NCBI RefSeq assembly: GCF_021533835.1 | Contig: NZ_JAKFYQ010000001.1 | Coordinates: forward strand, 1,150,079-1,214,078 | From: Synechococcus sp. Nb3U1 | Lineage (GTDB): Bacteria; Cyanobacteriota; Cyanobacteriia; Thermostichales; Thermostichaceae | Length of the DNA stretch: 64,000 nucleotides | Direction of reading: 5' to 3' | Shown: positions 35,260-44,512 of the stretch, piece by piece | How positions within the stretch are numbered: the first letter of the stretch is position 1 | Layout of the letters: each line of letters starts with the position of its first letter | Notes under the pieces: generated by a model | Database searches by the model: none | What the model saw: only the letters and a program-made list of their open reading frames with translations | Told to the model about the DNA's origin: nothing | Position numbers and translations under genes: made by a program

Positions 35260-36114
35260 TTAGTAAACTTTGGCTGAAGGTGTTGAAGGGATCCCCCAAT
35301 CCTGAGCCCTTAACCACTGGCGCAAATCCTGCCCCACTTGAGCTGGGATCTCCCAGGGAAAAAGGTGGGCGGTATTAGGATAAGCAATCCAAGTACATTG
35401 CGGTAGGGCCTGGGCAGTGGCGGCACTACTGCCTAGGGTAATATGGCGATCTTGCTCGGCAGCCATGAGTAAGACTGGGATGCGAATTTGATGCAATGCT
35501 CCCTCGCGGTTATACCCCTGTCGGAGAGCGGTGCCCAGAGCCTGGCTGGCGTGGTGGGAAGTCTGTAGATAAGCGGGTAGAGCCGCCTGGGCCAAGTACC
35601 GATAGGCGGTGGGAGTGTGCTGCTGCAGCAAGTAGCGGTAGAGGGAGCGGCGGCCAAAGGTGTCGATATTCCATTCCCAGCCTGGCCAAGCCCAGTTGAT
35701 CAAGGAGGCAATGCCGGTATTGACCTGATCCCAAATATCAGTGGGGGGATGATCACTGCGGGGGCAGGCGGCGGTGGCCACCAGAACCAACCCTTTCACC
35801 CGTTCCGGCAGGCGGAGGGCTAGCTCCAGAGCCAGGATCCCCCCTAAAGACCAGCCCAATACCAGACAGTCCTGCCAGCCCAACTCATCCAGAAGGAGCT
35901 GCAAGTCCTCCAAGTGAGCACTCATCCCAAAGGGATCCGTCACCTGCGAACGCCCATAGCCGCGCAGATCCGGTGCCACACAAGGGTGCAGGCCCGCCAC
36001 CGCCTCAGCGAACACCGTCATACAGTCGGCATCACCGGGATGCCCATGTAGCATCAGGATCGGCAGAGAAGGGATCCCAGCACCCCAGGCGCGATAGTGC
36101 AGCCGCAAGCCCAT
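35260..36114 (-). CDS. Alpha/beta hydrolase
   Basis: This is an alpha/beta-fold hydrolase of about 284 residues. The oxyanion HGHPG motif comes first, the nucleophile elbow GWSLGG places serine at about 89, and the aspartate and histidine lie in AAEQDRHI and NTAHLFPWE. The substrate is unknown; dehalogenases, epoxide hydrolases and carboxyl esterases share this layout. An in-frame start at 36183 would overlap the Crp-family gene, so 36114 is chosen, 11 bases after it. The two genes are probably one transcript. Confidence 0.8.
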   Translation of the reverse strand: MGLRLHYRAWGAGIPSLPILMLHGHPGDADCMTVFAEAVAGLHPCVAPDLRGYGRSQVTDPFGMSAHLEDLQLLLDELGWQDCLVLGWSLGGILALELALRLPERVKGLVLVATAACPRSDHPPTDIWDQVNTGIASLINWAWPGWEWNIDTFGRRSLYRYLLQQHTPTAYRYLAQAALPAYLQTSHHASQALGTALRQGYNREGALHQIRIPVLLMAAEQDRHITLGSSAATAQALPQCTWIAYPNTAHLFPWEIPAQVGQDLRQWLRAQDWGIPSTPSAKVY

Positions 36115-36125
36115 GGACACAAAGG

Positions 36126-36791
36126 CTAGGCGTTGGCCACTTTCTTCGGGGTAGGTTGTAGCTTCACCCCATTGGGAATACAAATTAAGTTTTGATCTAG
36201 CACCTGCACAAACCCTTTCGAGCGCAGGGATCCCAGCAGACGAGTCACCGTCACCCGGGTGGCTCCAATGGCATCCCCGATCTGCGCGTGGGTGAGCGTC
36301 CAGGGCAGATACATCCCTTGCTCACAGGGCTGACCATGCTCATCGATCAACAGGGTCAAGAAACCCTTCAAACGGTCGATGGCGCGCCGTTGACCAAGGT
36401 TACCCAACCAAAGCAGCTTCCGTTGCAATTGATGGCGGAAATTCTCTTGAACCTTTTGGTGCAGGTAGGGCCACTGCTCTAGGTCTTGCCAGTAGAACCA
36501 CATCACTGTCGTGCGCTCGGCATGGGTGCAGGCTTTCAGCTCAAAGCGCTCTTGGTTGCTCAGTTCAAAGGGCAGACCTGCCGTGATAAACCCGACAAAA
36601 ACTTCCCGTCGTTCCGGAGTTTGACTGACCAACCGCACCACTCCCTCTTGGGTGATGTACACCAAGCCCGGACGGGTGGGAATGCGCACATCTTTCGGGA
36701 AGGTACGACAACGATAGTGCTCATCGGCCCACTGGCAGAGCTCGCGCCATTCCTGAGCCTCTGTTGCCGACACCATAGAAATGAGTGACAT
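36126..36791 (-). CDS. Crp/Fnr-family transcription regulator
   Basis: The 221-residue protein has an effector-binding domain followed by a helix-turn-helix (LTHAQIGDAIGATRVTVTRLLGSL, about residues 166-190). The recognition helix closely resembles that of NtcA and other cyanobacterial Crp-family members. The N-terminal half does not match NtcA, so I do not call it ntcA. No Fnr-type cysteine cluster is evident. The start at 36791 has AGGAAG upstream. GTCGC-CTAA-GCGAC, a 5-N4-5 palindrome at 36806-36819 just upstream, could be an autoregulatory site. Confidence 0.75.
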   Translation of the reverse strand: MSLISMVSATEAQEWRELCQWADEHYRCRTFPKDVRIPTRPGLVYITQEGVVRLVSQTPERREVFVGFITAGLPFELSNQERFELKACTHAERTTVMWFYWQDLEQWPYLHQKVQENFRHQLQRKLLWLGNLGQRRAIDRLKGFLTLLIDEHGQPCEQGMYLPWTLTHAQIGDAIGATRVTVTRLLGSLRSKGFVQVLDQNLICIPNGVKLQPTPKKVANA

Positions 36792-37126
36792 GTAGTGAAC
36801 TTCCTGTCGCCTAAGCGACCTGATGGGTTTTCAGATCCCACAGCCCAACTCGAAGGAAGAGGGCGCTAACGGGAAAAACAGCGGATTGGAAATGCAGGGA
36901 CGAAACAGAGAGGAAGGGAACCACACAAAAGCTACTTTACCTTAGCTTCATAATGACATCTAGCTTCCTAAGCCGACATCGTACCACTACTGATATTGTT
37001 CCGAAAGCTACGTCCAATATTAACCTACGGAAGCCGTAGATCTTCAGGGTTAAACCTTGATCTCAGATGCCAGGCGGATCCTGAGCGAATCATTTATGAT
37101 GCAGGGGCTGGTGTGGGGTGCCAACA
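36792..37126. promoter_or_regulatory. Divergent control region between Crp-family gene and surE
   Basis: This 335-base gap holds no credible gene. Near the Crp-family start is the palindrome GTCGC-CTAA-GCGAC (36806-36819). A second hairpin, CTACGG-AAG-CCGTAG, is at 37025-37039. The intervening sequence is AT-rich. No perfect GTAN8TAC site was found. Confidence 0.45.
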
Positions 37127-37906
37127 ATGAACATTTTGCTCAGCAACGACGACGGCATCCAGGCGCTGGGGGTGCGCTGTTTAGCTGCGACCCTGGCCCA
37201 AATGGGTGGACACCGGATCACCGTAGTCTGTCCCGATCGAGAGCGTTCCGCCACCGGTCATGCCCTGACCTTGCACAAACCCCTACGGGCGGATCCGGTG
37301 TTGGAGGGATTTCCTTCAGAAGTGCGGGCTTGGGCCTGTTCCGGTACCCCCTCTGATTGTGTGAAGTTGGGCTTGGATGGGTTGTTGGATTATCCTCCCG
37401 ATTGGGTGATTTCCGGCATCAACCAGGGATCCAATCTCGGCACAGATGTGCTCTACTCCGGCACGGTTTCAGCGGCCATGGAAGGCTTGTTGGAAGGGAT
37501 CCCCAGTTTGGCGGTGAGCCTGGCCAGCTTTACAACCCAAGATTTTCAGCCGGCAGCTAATGTGGTGCTGGCTTTGCTGGAGAAATTGAGCCTGAAACCT
37601 TTGGCTGAGCCGATGTTGTTGAATGTGAATGTTCCAGCGGTGCCTGCGCAGGAAATTCGCGGCATGGTCTTAGCTCCTTTGGGTTGGCGCAAGTACACGG
37701 ATATTTACGAGAAGCGAGTGGATCCGCGCGGCAAAACCTACTATTGGCTGGCGGGAGAAGTGGTGGAAGATGGGGTGGATCCCCGTTCGGATGTGCAAGC
37801 GGTGCTGGATCGCTATGTCTCCATTACACCTCTGCAACCGGATTTGACCGCCCGTGCCGCCTTCGAAAGCCTGCAGCAGTGGGGCTTTCCCAGGTTTGGT
37901 ATCTAA
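37127..37906 (+). CDS. surE: 5'-nucleotidase SurE
   Basis: SurE removes phosphate from nucleoside 5'- and 3'-monophosphates, using a divalent metal. The 259-residue protein starts [11 protein letters not shown] with the metal-binding D8-D9, then [55 protein letters not shown] and LLNVNVP. An in-frame GTG at 37118 adds only three residues; the ATG matches the family. It is monocistronic. Confidence 0.95.
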   Translation: MNILLSNDDGIQALGVRCLAATLAQMGGHRITVVCPDRERSATGHALTLHKPLRADPVLEGFPSEVRAWACSGTPSDCVKLGLDGLLDYPPDWVISGINQGSNLGTDVLYSGTVSAAMEGLLEGIPSLAVSLASFTTQDFQPAANVVLALLEKLSLKPLAEPMLLNVNVPAVPAQEIRGMVLAPLGWRKYTDIYEKRVDPRGKTYYWLAGEVVEDGVDPRSDVQAVLDRYVSITPLQPDLTARAAFESLQQWGFPRFGI

Positions 37907-37964
37907 TTGGTCTCTAAACTTTCGGTGAGATAATGATGGAGCTTCAACTACACATCTCTAAGCT

Positions 37965-38984
37965 TCAGGAAGTTGCATCAGGGGCAGCGCCAAACAATTT
38001 CAACCCCTCCAGTTCTGGATCAAAATCGATAGGGAAGCGGGTGTTGGAGCTGTAGATCGCCCCTTCCAGAAAGGCGCCGTTCAGGCTAGCCAAAGAGAGG
38101 TTGGCCCCGCTCAAGTCTGCCCCTGTTAAGTCGGCCCCACTCAAGTCCGTACCCCGCAAATTGGCCCCACTCAGGTTGGCCTCGCTCAAGGCGGATCCCA
38201 TCAAATCGGCCTCGCGGATATCGGCAAAGGTGAGATCACAACGGCTCAGGTCAGCCGTCCAAAGGTTGGCACCACTGAGGCTAGCCCCCCGCAAGTTGGC
38301 ATCCGCAAGCTGACAGGCCCGCAGTTTCGCCCCCCACAACTTCGCATCTTGGAGGTTGGATCCCTCTAGCCGTGCCTGCTCCATCATCACACCGCTAAGG
38401 CGAGACCCTTCTAGGTTGGCCCCCGTCAAATCTGCCCGGATCAAGACCGATTCCCAGAGGTTAGCCTCTCGCAGATTAGCCTCGATCAGCTCTGCCTCCA
38501 TCAGGTCTGCCCCGCGCAACTTGGCCCAGCTCAGGTTGGCCCCGGAGAGCTTAGCCCGGATTAGGTTGGCCCCGCTCAAATTGGCTTCTTGCAGGTTGGC
38601 CCCACTCAGGTTGGCCCCGCTCAGGTTGGCCCCGCTTAGGTCGGATCCCTGCATCAGTGCCCTGATCAGGTTTGTCCCCCGCAGGTCGGCTTTGCTGAAG
38701 TTGCTGGCGTAGAGATTGGCCTCGCTCAGATTGGCCCCACTCAAGTTGGCGAAGCTGAAATAGGCAGCCAGGAGATCGGCTCCACTGAGGTCGGCATCTT
38801 TCAGGTTGGATTTGCTGCAGTTGGCCCCACTCAGACGGGCTTGGCCCAGATCGATACCGATTAGATTGGCCTCCACTAGGTTGGTTCCAGAGAGATCAAC
38901 GCTGCGAAAATAGCGATCTCCCGCCGCGTAACGGCTGAGCAGCTCGGCTGCCTCCATGGATTCCCCAGAGTTAGCTAGTGGCAT
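37965..38984 (-). CDS. Pentapeptide-repeat protein
   Basis: The 339-residue protein is almost wholly A(N/D)LxX pentapeptide repeats, with SGANL occurring many times in tandem. These fold as a right-handed quadrilateral beta-helix. The start is ambiguous; ATG 38984 gives MPLANSGESMEAAELLSRYAAGDRYF, and an upstream start at 39029 is possible. The last 50 residues depart from the repeat (DFDPELEGLKLFGAAPDATS). Cyanobacteria have dozens of such proteins, mostly of unknown function. There is no signal peptide. Confidence 0.88.
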   Translation of the reverse strand: MPLANSGESMEAAELLSRYAAGDRYFRSVDLSGTNLVEANLIGIDLGQARLSGANCSKSNLKDADLSGADLLAAYFSFANLSGANLSEANLYASNFSKADLRGTNLIRALMQGSDLSGANLSGANLSGANLQEANLSGANLIRAKLSGANLSWAKLRGADLMEAELIEANLREANLWESVLIRADLTGANLEGSRLSGVMMEQARLEGSNLQDAKLWGAKLRACQLADANLRGASLSGANLWTADLSRCDLTFADIREADLMGSALSEANLSGANLRGTDLSGADLTGADLSGANLSLASLNGAFLEGAIYSSNTRFPIDFDPELEGLKLFGAAPDATS

Positions 38985-39068
38985 AGTCAACCGCTCTGCG
39001 CAAGCATCAAACGCGAAAGTAGATTTCAAAGGCTTGACAGGACTTGGCCTATCCCCATCATCATCACA

Positions 39069-39539
39069 TCATAGAGGTTGGGGGGAAACTGTCGTTAGCG
39101 CCAGCACCTGTTCTGCTACGGCTGGAGCAACCGGCATCACCGAAAGTCGTGTGCCCCGCCGCACCACTTCCAGTTCCTCAGGGGTAAAAGTATCCCGTAG
39201 CTCTGGCAAAGTGAGAAATCGTTCAAAAGCCGCCACAAATCGCACCCGCACCGTGTGCCAACGGGGATCCTCGCGGCTGGATTTGGGATCGTAGTAGGGG
39301 CTGGCTGTGTCAAATTGGCTGGGATCCACCACCTGGGTTTCCAGGATCTCCATCAAACCGGCAATTCCGGGTGGATCGGCATTGGAATGGTAGAAGAAAG
39401 CACAATCCCCTAGCTGCATCGCTTTTAGGTAGTTGCGGGCTTGATAGTTGCGTACCCCGTCCCAAAGGGTTTGTCCTTGCCGTTGCAGATCCCAGATGCT
39501 GTAGACGCTTGGCTCGGATTTCATCAGCCAGTAGTTCAT
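39069..39539 (-). CDS. EVE-domain protein
   Basis: The 156-residue protein is an EVE-domain protein (PUA-like fold, thought to bind modified bases or nucleic acid). It starts MNYWLMKSEPSVYSIWDLQRQG and has DGVRNYQARNYLKAMQLGDCAFFYHSNADPPGIAGLMEI, the family's hallmark. It lies seven bases after hisH on the same strand and may be translated from its message. A longer in-frame start overlaps hisH and adds unrelated residues. Confidence 0.9.
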   Translation of the reverse strand: MNYWLMKSEPSVYSIWDLQRQGQTLWDGVRNYQARNYLKAMQLGDCAFFYHSNADPPGIAGLMEILETQVVDPSQFDTASPYYDPKSSREDPRWHTVRVRFVAAFERFLTLPELRDTFTPEELEVVRRGTRLSVMPVAPAVAEQVLALTTVSPQPL

Positions 39540-39546
39540 GAGCAAT

Positions 39547-40215
39547 TCAGGCGCTTTGGACAGAGATAAGACTGGGGAAGGGATCCCGTTGGGCGACAAA
39601 TGTAACAAAGTTTTGCAGCATCTTCAGCCCGTGGGGGCCAGACTTTTCTGGGTGAAATTGGGTGGCCCAGAGGGTTCCGCGCGCGATGGCCGCCACAACG
39701 GTTTGCGTGCCATGTTGGACGGTCGCCGCCACCCAGCTCGGATCGCTGGGCACACCGTGATAGGAATGCACAAAATAGGCCCAAGCTCCATCAGGGATCC
39801 CTGACCATAGGGGGGAGTTGGCCTGGGTGAATTGCAATTGGTTCCAGCCCATGTGGGGAATGCGCAGGCCCATTTCTGAACGAAAGCGCCGCACTCGACC
39901 GGGCACAATCCTCAACCCCGGTTCCACCCCTTCTTCGCTGCCCTCAAACAACACCTGCAAGCCAATGCAAATGCCCAAAAACGGCTGACCTCGCTGTACG
40001 GCTTCTCGAATGGGCTCGCTAAAGCCCCGTTCTTGCAACTGCTGCATGGCAGGGTCAAAGGCTCCATCCCCCGGCAACACCACGCCATCAAATTTCTCTA
40101 GTCCCGCCGGACTTTCGATCAGATGCACTTCTGCCCCAGCGTGTTCTAGCCCTTTGCAGGCAGAGTGCAGGTTTCCAGCATCGTAGTCGATCACCGCCAG
40201 TCGCACGGCTCCCAT
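39547..40215 (-). CDS. hisH: Imidazole glycerol phosphate synthase glutaminase subunit
   Basis: HisH supplies ammonia from glutamine to HisF in histidine synthesis. The 222-residue glutamine amidotransferase begins MGAVRLAVIDYDAGNLHS. The catalytic cysteine is C83 in GICIGLQ, and the His-Glu pair is in TQFHPEKSG. Oxyanion glycines appear in LPGDGAFD. The start at 40215 is preceded by AAGGAGG. An upstream ATG at 40260 is less well supported. hisF is not here. Confidence 0.94.
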   Translation of the reverse strand: MGAVRLAVIDYDAGNLHSACKGLEHAGAEVHLIESPAGLEKFDGVVLPGDGAFDPAMQQLQERGFSEPIREAVQRGQPFLGICIGLQVLFEGSEEGVEPGLRIVPGRVRRFRSEMGLRIPHMGWNQLQFTQANSPLWSGIPDGAWAYFVHSYHGVPSDPSWVAATVQHGTQTVVAAIARGTLWATQFHPEKSGPHGLKMLQNFVTFVAQRDPFPSLISVQSA

Positions 40216-40396
40216 CGGATCCCTCCTTGGGTCAGCTCTACCAGTGTACTGGAGGGGCAATCCTCGGCAGCATCGGAGGCCAGATAGATCCCTTCTCCTG
40301 TTTCGGCCCGGAGAAGGATCCCAGCCTCAACCCAAGCTATCCTGCCAACTGCTAGGCTGTGGTTTTGGCTGATTCAGACTCTTGCCCTCTAACTCT

Positions 40397-41590
40397 ATGG
40401 CTGTCGCAGCGGCTCCCAAAAACCCAATGTTACCCACTCAGCTTGGCTGGCCGGAAGCGGCTTACTTGCACATTCCGTTTTGTCGTCAGCGCTGCCACTA
40501 CTGCGATTTTGCAACCGGCTTAGGCACCCAAGAGCTGATCGAAACCTATGTGCAAATGCTCTGTCGGGAGATCGGCAGCCCCTGCCGCTACCGCCACTTA
40601 CCTGGGGATCCCAGCCCCCTAACCAGCATTTTTTTCGGGGGTGGCACACCCTCTCTTCTCACAGCGGAGCAACTGGGGCGAATTTTGAACAAGCTGAGGG
40701 AGAGGATCCCATTTCATCCTGAGTGCGAAATTTCTTTGGAGGCCAATCCCGGTACCCTAACCCCAGAGCAACTGTCAGGTTATCGAGCTTTAGGTGTCAA
40801 CCGCGTCAGCTTGGGGGTGCAAGCCTTTCAAGCGGAGTTGTTAGCTGCTTGTGGTCGCTTGCATGGCGTAGAAGAAGTTTATGAAGCCGTTCACAACCTG
40901 CGGACTGTAGGGATCAATCATTTCAATCTGGATTTAATCTTTGGCCTGCCCCATCAAACATTGGAACACTGGCAGCAATCCTTGCAAGCCCTGATTGCAA
41001 TTTCTCCTCCCCATGTCTCTATTTATGATTTAACCATTGAATCTGGTACCAAGTTTGGCAGGCTATATCGACCAGGAGATGCACCTTTACCTCCTGAGGA
41101 AGCTACCGTTGAAATGTACCTAATGGCGCGAGAACTACTCACCCAGGCGGGTTATATTCACTATGAAATTTCCAACTTCGCTCGCCCCGGATTTCAATGT
41201 CGGCATAATCGTGTCTATTGGGAAAATCGACTTTACTTCGGCTTTGGCATGGGATCCGTTGGCTACGAAGGAAGACGGCGCATCCAACAGCCCAAAACCC
41301 TTTACGACTACTTTGAGCAGGTGAAAGCTGGGATTCACCCCATGTCCCCTGAAACTGCCTTAGAGGAAGCCTGGATGGATACTTTAATGTTGGGGTTAAG
41401 ACTCCAGGAAGGGCTGGATCTAGCACATTTACAAGCGAGTTTTGGTGATGGGAAGGTCAAGCAAGCCTTGGATAGACTGGATCCCTATTTCAGGAAGGGT
41501 TGGGCCAGTTGCGATGGAGGTCGGTTACGACTGATCCCACCCAATGGATGGCTATTTTCCAATGAGATCCTCAAGGATTTGTTCGAGTAA
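40397..41590 (+). CDS. hemW: Radical SAM protein HemW (coproporphyrinogen dehydrogenase-like)
   Basis: The 397-residue protein has the radical-SAM cluster CRQRCHYC (C29, C33, C36), then FFGGGTPSLL, VSLGVQAF, NLDLIFGLPHQT and ISNFARPGFQCRHN. The length and the missing HemN-specific N-terminal extension place it in HemW, a heme-binding chaperone for respiratory enzymes, rather than true HemN. The older annotation would be oxygen-independent coproporphyrinogen III oxidase. The start at 40397 is the second in-frame ATG. No GGATCC occurs in its middle 550 bases. Confidence 0.88.
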   Translation: MAVAAAPKNPMLPTQLGWPEAAYLHIPFCRQRCHYCDFATGLGTQELIETYVQMLCREIGSPCRYRHLPGDPSPLTSIFFGGGTPSLLTAEQLGRILNKLRERIPFHPECEISLEANPGTLTPEQLSGYRALGVNRVSLGVQAFQAELLAACGRLHGVEEVYEAVHNLRTVGINHFNLDLIFGLPHQTLEHWQQSLQALIAISPPHVSIYDLTIESGTKFGRLYRPGDAPLPPEEATVEMYLMARELLTQAGYIHYEISNFARPGFQCRHNRVYWENRLYFGFGMGSVGYEGRRRIQQPKTLYDYFEQVKAGIHPMSPETALEEAWMDTLMLGLRLQEGLDLAHLQASFGDGKVKQALDRLDPYFRKGWASCDGGRLRLIPPNGWLFSNEILKDLFE

Positions 41591-41617
41591 ATTCAGAGTT
41601 ATCTCAGAGCTATCGAC

Positions 41618-42280
41618 TCACCTTTTTAAGGCCAGCGTTAAGCCGTCCCCAATCGGCAGCATCGCCACCGTAACCCGGGGATCCTGTTGCACTTTCTGAT
41701 TGAAGAGCCGGAGCGCTTCTGTGTCTGGGCTGGTATCCTCTGGGTCAATCACCCGGCCAGACCACAATACATTATCAATGGCCACCAGCCCGCCCGGTCG
41801 CAGCAACTGCAAAGTCCGCTCGAAGTAGCCCCAGTAATTGCCCTTATCAGCATCAATAAAAGCAAAATCGAAGGTTCCAGCCTGGTCAGTCTCCAACAGG
41901 CGATCCAAGGTTTCTAAAGCTGGGGCAATGTGCAGTTGAATTTTATCTGCTACCCCGGCAGCATGCCAGTAACGGCGGGCCACTTGGGTATAGTCCTCGC
42001 TGATATCGCAGGCTACAACTTTGCCATCTGCAGGTAGGGCCAGAGCCACGGACAGGGAGCTATAGCCAGTAAACACCCCCACTTCCAGGGTCTTCTTGGC
42101 CCCCATCAGCTGAATCAGCAGAGCCATGAAACGGCCTTGTTCAGGGCAAATTTGCATCCGCCCTTGAGGATGTTGGGCGGTTTCTTCCCGCAATTGGGTT
42201 AGCAGTTCCGGTTCAGGGGCTGTTACCGACAGCAGATATTGGCGCAACTCTTCTCCTAGACCCATGGATCGAGTAGACAT
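41618..42280 (-). CDS. SAM-dependent O-methyltransferase (caffeoyl-CoA OMT type)
   Basis: The 220-residue enzyme belongs to the metal-dependent class of O-methyltransferases. SAM-binding motif I is LEVGVFTGYSSLSVALALP, followed by VACDISEDY. Metal and catechol motifs include FIDADKGNYWGYFE and GGLVAIDNVLWSGRV. Substrates of cyanobacterial homologues include catechol-containing compounds. It is convergent with hemW, 27 bases away. Confidence 0.88.
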   Translation of the reverse strand: MSTRSMGLGEELRQYLLSVTAPEPELLTQLREETAQHPQGRMQICPEQGRFMALLIQLMGAKKTLEVGVFTGYSSLSVALALPADGKVVACDISEDYTQVARRYWHAAGVADKIQLHIAPALETLDRLLETDQAGTFDFAFIDADKGNYWGYFERTLQLLRPGGLVAIDNVLWSGRVIDPEDTSPDTEALRLFNQKVQQDPRVTVAMLPIGDGLTLALKR

Positions 42281-42361
42281 AGCTCTAGCCAGACAATTGG
42301 CGGTATCTTAACAAGCCGGGATCCCTTGCGCTACCCAGAATAGGATCCCAAAACCAGCATA

Positions 42362-42480
42362 TACAGCCTTTTCCGACTTCAGGTGCGACACAAGGTCAAG
42401 AAGAAATTCTTGTTGGACAAAGGGTTGGACAAAGGGTTGGCCTGCATCGACTGTAGTATGTATCGCTGGAAAAGACTGTA
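42362..42480 (-). mobile_element. Small inverted-repeat element, copy 3 (reverse orientation, divergent centre)
   Basis: This 119-base element starts TACAGCCTTTTCCGACTTC, the reverse complement of the right end of copies 1 and 2, so it lies in the opposite orientation. It ends GGAAAAGACTGTA. The interior differs and contains a tandem duplication of TTGGACAAAGGG. It ends immediately next to the yajQ stop codon. There is no reading frame of note. Confidence 0.75.
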
Positions 42481-42972
42481 TCATCGGTAATTGATAAATT
42501 GCAGCGCCACCGGGTAGTCTTCCTGCTTGAGCATCTGGATCACCGCTTGCAGATCATCTTTATCTTTGGCGGAAACCCGTACTAGATCCCCTTGAATAGA
42601 AGGCTGCACTTTCTTGAAAGTATCGCGGATTTGCTTAGAGATCTGTTTGGCGAGTGTGGCATCAATGCCTTTCTTAAGCTGAACCACCTGGCGAACTCGG
42701 TTGCCGCTGACGCTTTCTGGGGTTTGAAAATCGAAAATCTTCAGAGATAAACCCCGCTTGGCCGCCTTGGTGGAGAGAATATCTTGAATCGAGCTGAGGG
42801 CCATATCGCTGGCAGTGGTAATGGTCAGGGATCCCTCCCCAAGCTCAATTTCTGTCTGAGTATCCTTCAGGTCGTAGCGCTGTTTGATCTCCCGCTGGGC
42901 CTGATCCACAGCATTGACCAACTCCTGCCGATCAAAATCGCTGACGATATCGAATGAGTAGGTGGAGGCCAT
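42481..42972 (-). CDS. yajQ: YajQ-family nucleotide-binding protein
   Basis: The 163-residue protein matches YajQ throughout: [72 protein letters not shown] and [19 protein letters not shown]. YajQ proteins bind nucleotides, and some bind cyclic di-GMP and act with transcription factors. It is cytoplasmic. The stop codon abuts an inverted-repeat element. Confidence 0.94.
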   Translation of the reverse strand: MASTYSFDIVSDFDRQELVNAVDQAQREIKQRYDLKDTQTEIELGEGSLTITTASDMALSSIQDILSTKAAKRGLSLKIFDFQTPESVSGNRVRQVVQLKKGIDATLAKQISKQIRDTFKKVQPSIQGDLVRVSAKDKDDLQAVIQMLKQEDYPVALQFINYR

Positions 42973-43090
42973 AAAACGGATCTTGACTGCCGTTCAGTAT
43001 CATAAGCCCTAGCCCCGATAAAGGGATCCCTTGCTTCCCGAAAGGTTAGAACAGAAAGAAAAACTTGCGACAAACTTGCGGAGAAAAGTC

Positions 43091-43930
43091 ATGGCCGATG
43101 TTGTTTTAATTACGGGAGCTTCTGAGGGCATCGGCAGAGCCACTGCCTTTACCTTTGCTCGTGGAGGCTGCCGCTTGGCCTTGGCCGCCCGTACCCCTGA
43201 AACTCTGAACCAGACCGCCATCGATCTAGAGCAAAGCCTGAATGCAGAAGTGTTGGCTATTCCCACCGATGTTGCGCAACCCGAGCAGGTACAAACCCTG
43301 GTGGAAAGAACCCTCGAGCGCTATGGCCGCATCGATTGCCTGATCAACAACGCCGGCATCTGCATGAGTGGCCCTTTCTTGCAAACCACTCCAGACCATT
43401 GGCAGCAACTGATGGCGGTCAACTTTTTGGGCTACATCCACACGATTCGGGCCGTGCTCCCCGATATGCTGAAGCGCAAGCAAGGACAGATTGTGAATGT
43501 GGGATCCATTGGCGGCAAAATGCCCTTGCCACACATGAGTGCCTACTGCGCCAGCAAATATGCGGTCACGGGACTGACGGAGGCCTTACGCCTAGAACTG
43601 AAATCTCAAGGGATCCAAGTGATCGGTGTGCATCCGGGCATCGTCAACAGCGATTTTCTCAAACGCGCCATTTTCCTGGATGAGCCGCAACCCACAGCCT
43701 CCGCCAATGGCCATGATGCCCCCACTGCTGGTGGCCTAGCCCGAGAGCGAATGGAACAGGCGCTGGAGAGTTTCCTGGTCAGTCAGCCAGAGGAAGTGGC
43801 CGAGGCCATTTGGGAGGCCGTTCGAGAGTCTAAGTCAGAGGTGGTGGTGGGCATGGCACAATGGGCAGTAGGAGCCTACACCCTCTTTCCTGGCTTGGTT
43901 GGCCCGATGCTTCAGGATGCACCGAGATGA
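43091..43930 (+). CDS. Short-chain dehydrogenase/reductase
   Basis: The 279-residue oxidoreductase has the SDR cofactor motif TGASEGIG near residue 10, NNAG at about 85 (LINNAGIC), a catalytic serine in VGSIGG and YCASK for Tyr and Lys. The length and the C-terminal extension of about 30 residues (EAVRESKSEVVVGMAQW) suggest a membrane-associated SDR such as those acting on lipids or retinol-like compounds. The start at 43091 follows GGAG; the earlier TTG at 43031 is unlikely. Substrate unknown. Confidence 0.88.
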   Translation: MADVVLITGASEGIGRATAFTFARGGCRLALAARTPETLNQTAIDLEQSLNAEVLAIPTDVAQPEQVQTLVERTLERYGRIDCLINNAGICMSGPFLQTTPDHWQQLMAVNFLGYIHTIRAVLPDMLKRKQGQIVNVGSIGGKMPLPHMSAYCASKYAVTGLTEALRLELKSQGIQVIGVHPGIVNSDFLKRAIFLDEPQPTASANGHDAPTAGGLARERMEQALESFLVSQPEEVAEAIWEAVRESKSEVVVGMAQWAVGAYTLFPGLVGPMLQDAPR

Positions 43931-44146
43931 GTTTTAGTCCATTGGGGGGCATTGTCCGTAATTCTGCAGGCGCAGCGGTGCTAAATGTGAGGCTAAAGTT
44001 AGGTATAGTGTGCTGCATGGATGGATGGCTACATCTAAGATGGTCTACAGGCTCAAGGGGGTTCGCTTCTCGATTCAGATTCACTTTTGAACTGTTGTCC
44101 CGTTTCTTGTTTTAGATTTTTAGATATTGGCACTTGCAACGGAATT

Positions 44147-44512
44147 ATGGTCGATTCTGTGCCTTCTTCCTCCAGCCCTCACCAGCACATCTTGGTCGTC
44201 GAAGACCGGGATGGTCGCCGTAACCAAGTATTGGGCTCCTCGAAATACTTCATCGGTCGGGATCTGGCCAACGACATTTGCCTCAACTCCCAGTTTGCCT
44301 CTCGCTACCATGCCATGCTGTTGCGAGTGCCTGCTGATCAAGAGGGGGAATACTGCTACCGCATTTTAGATGGGGATTTGGAGGGCAAGCCCAGCACCAA
44401 TGGCTTATTGATCAATGGACAAAAGCTGACTGCCCACCAGCTCAAGCCAGGGGATGTGATCACTTTCGGCCCCGATGCCAAAGCAACCTACAAAATCGCG
44501 AAAGCCCCCTAG
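44147..44512 (+). CDS. FHA-domain protein
   Basis: The 121-residue protein is essentially one forkhead-associated domain. The phosphothreonine-binding core is FIGRDLANDICLNSQFASRYHAMLLRV, followed by KPSTNGLLINGQKL and LKPGDVITFG. The start is ATG 44147. It overlaps the convergent flippase gene by 53 bases at the 3' end. Single FHA proteins bind phosphorylated partners of Ser/Thr kinases; no kinase is nearby. Confidence 0.85.
   Translation: MVDSVPSSSSPHQHILVVEDRDGRRNQVLGSSKYFIGRDLANDICLNSQFASRYHAMLLRVPADQEGEYCYRILDGDLEGKPSTNGLLINGQKLTAHQLKPGDVITFGPDAKATYKIAKAP

Noticed and set aside
36126-36791. Calling the Crp-family gene ntcA
   Set aside because: Its helix-turn-helix is like NtcA, but the effector domain does not match NtcA sequences; another Crp/Fnr member is more likely.
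37965-38984. Highly repetitive DNA, possibly a tandem repeat array
   Set aside because: The repetition is explained by the 15-base unit coding for pentapeptide repeats in one intact gene.
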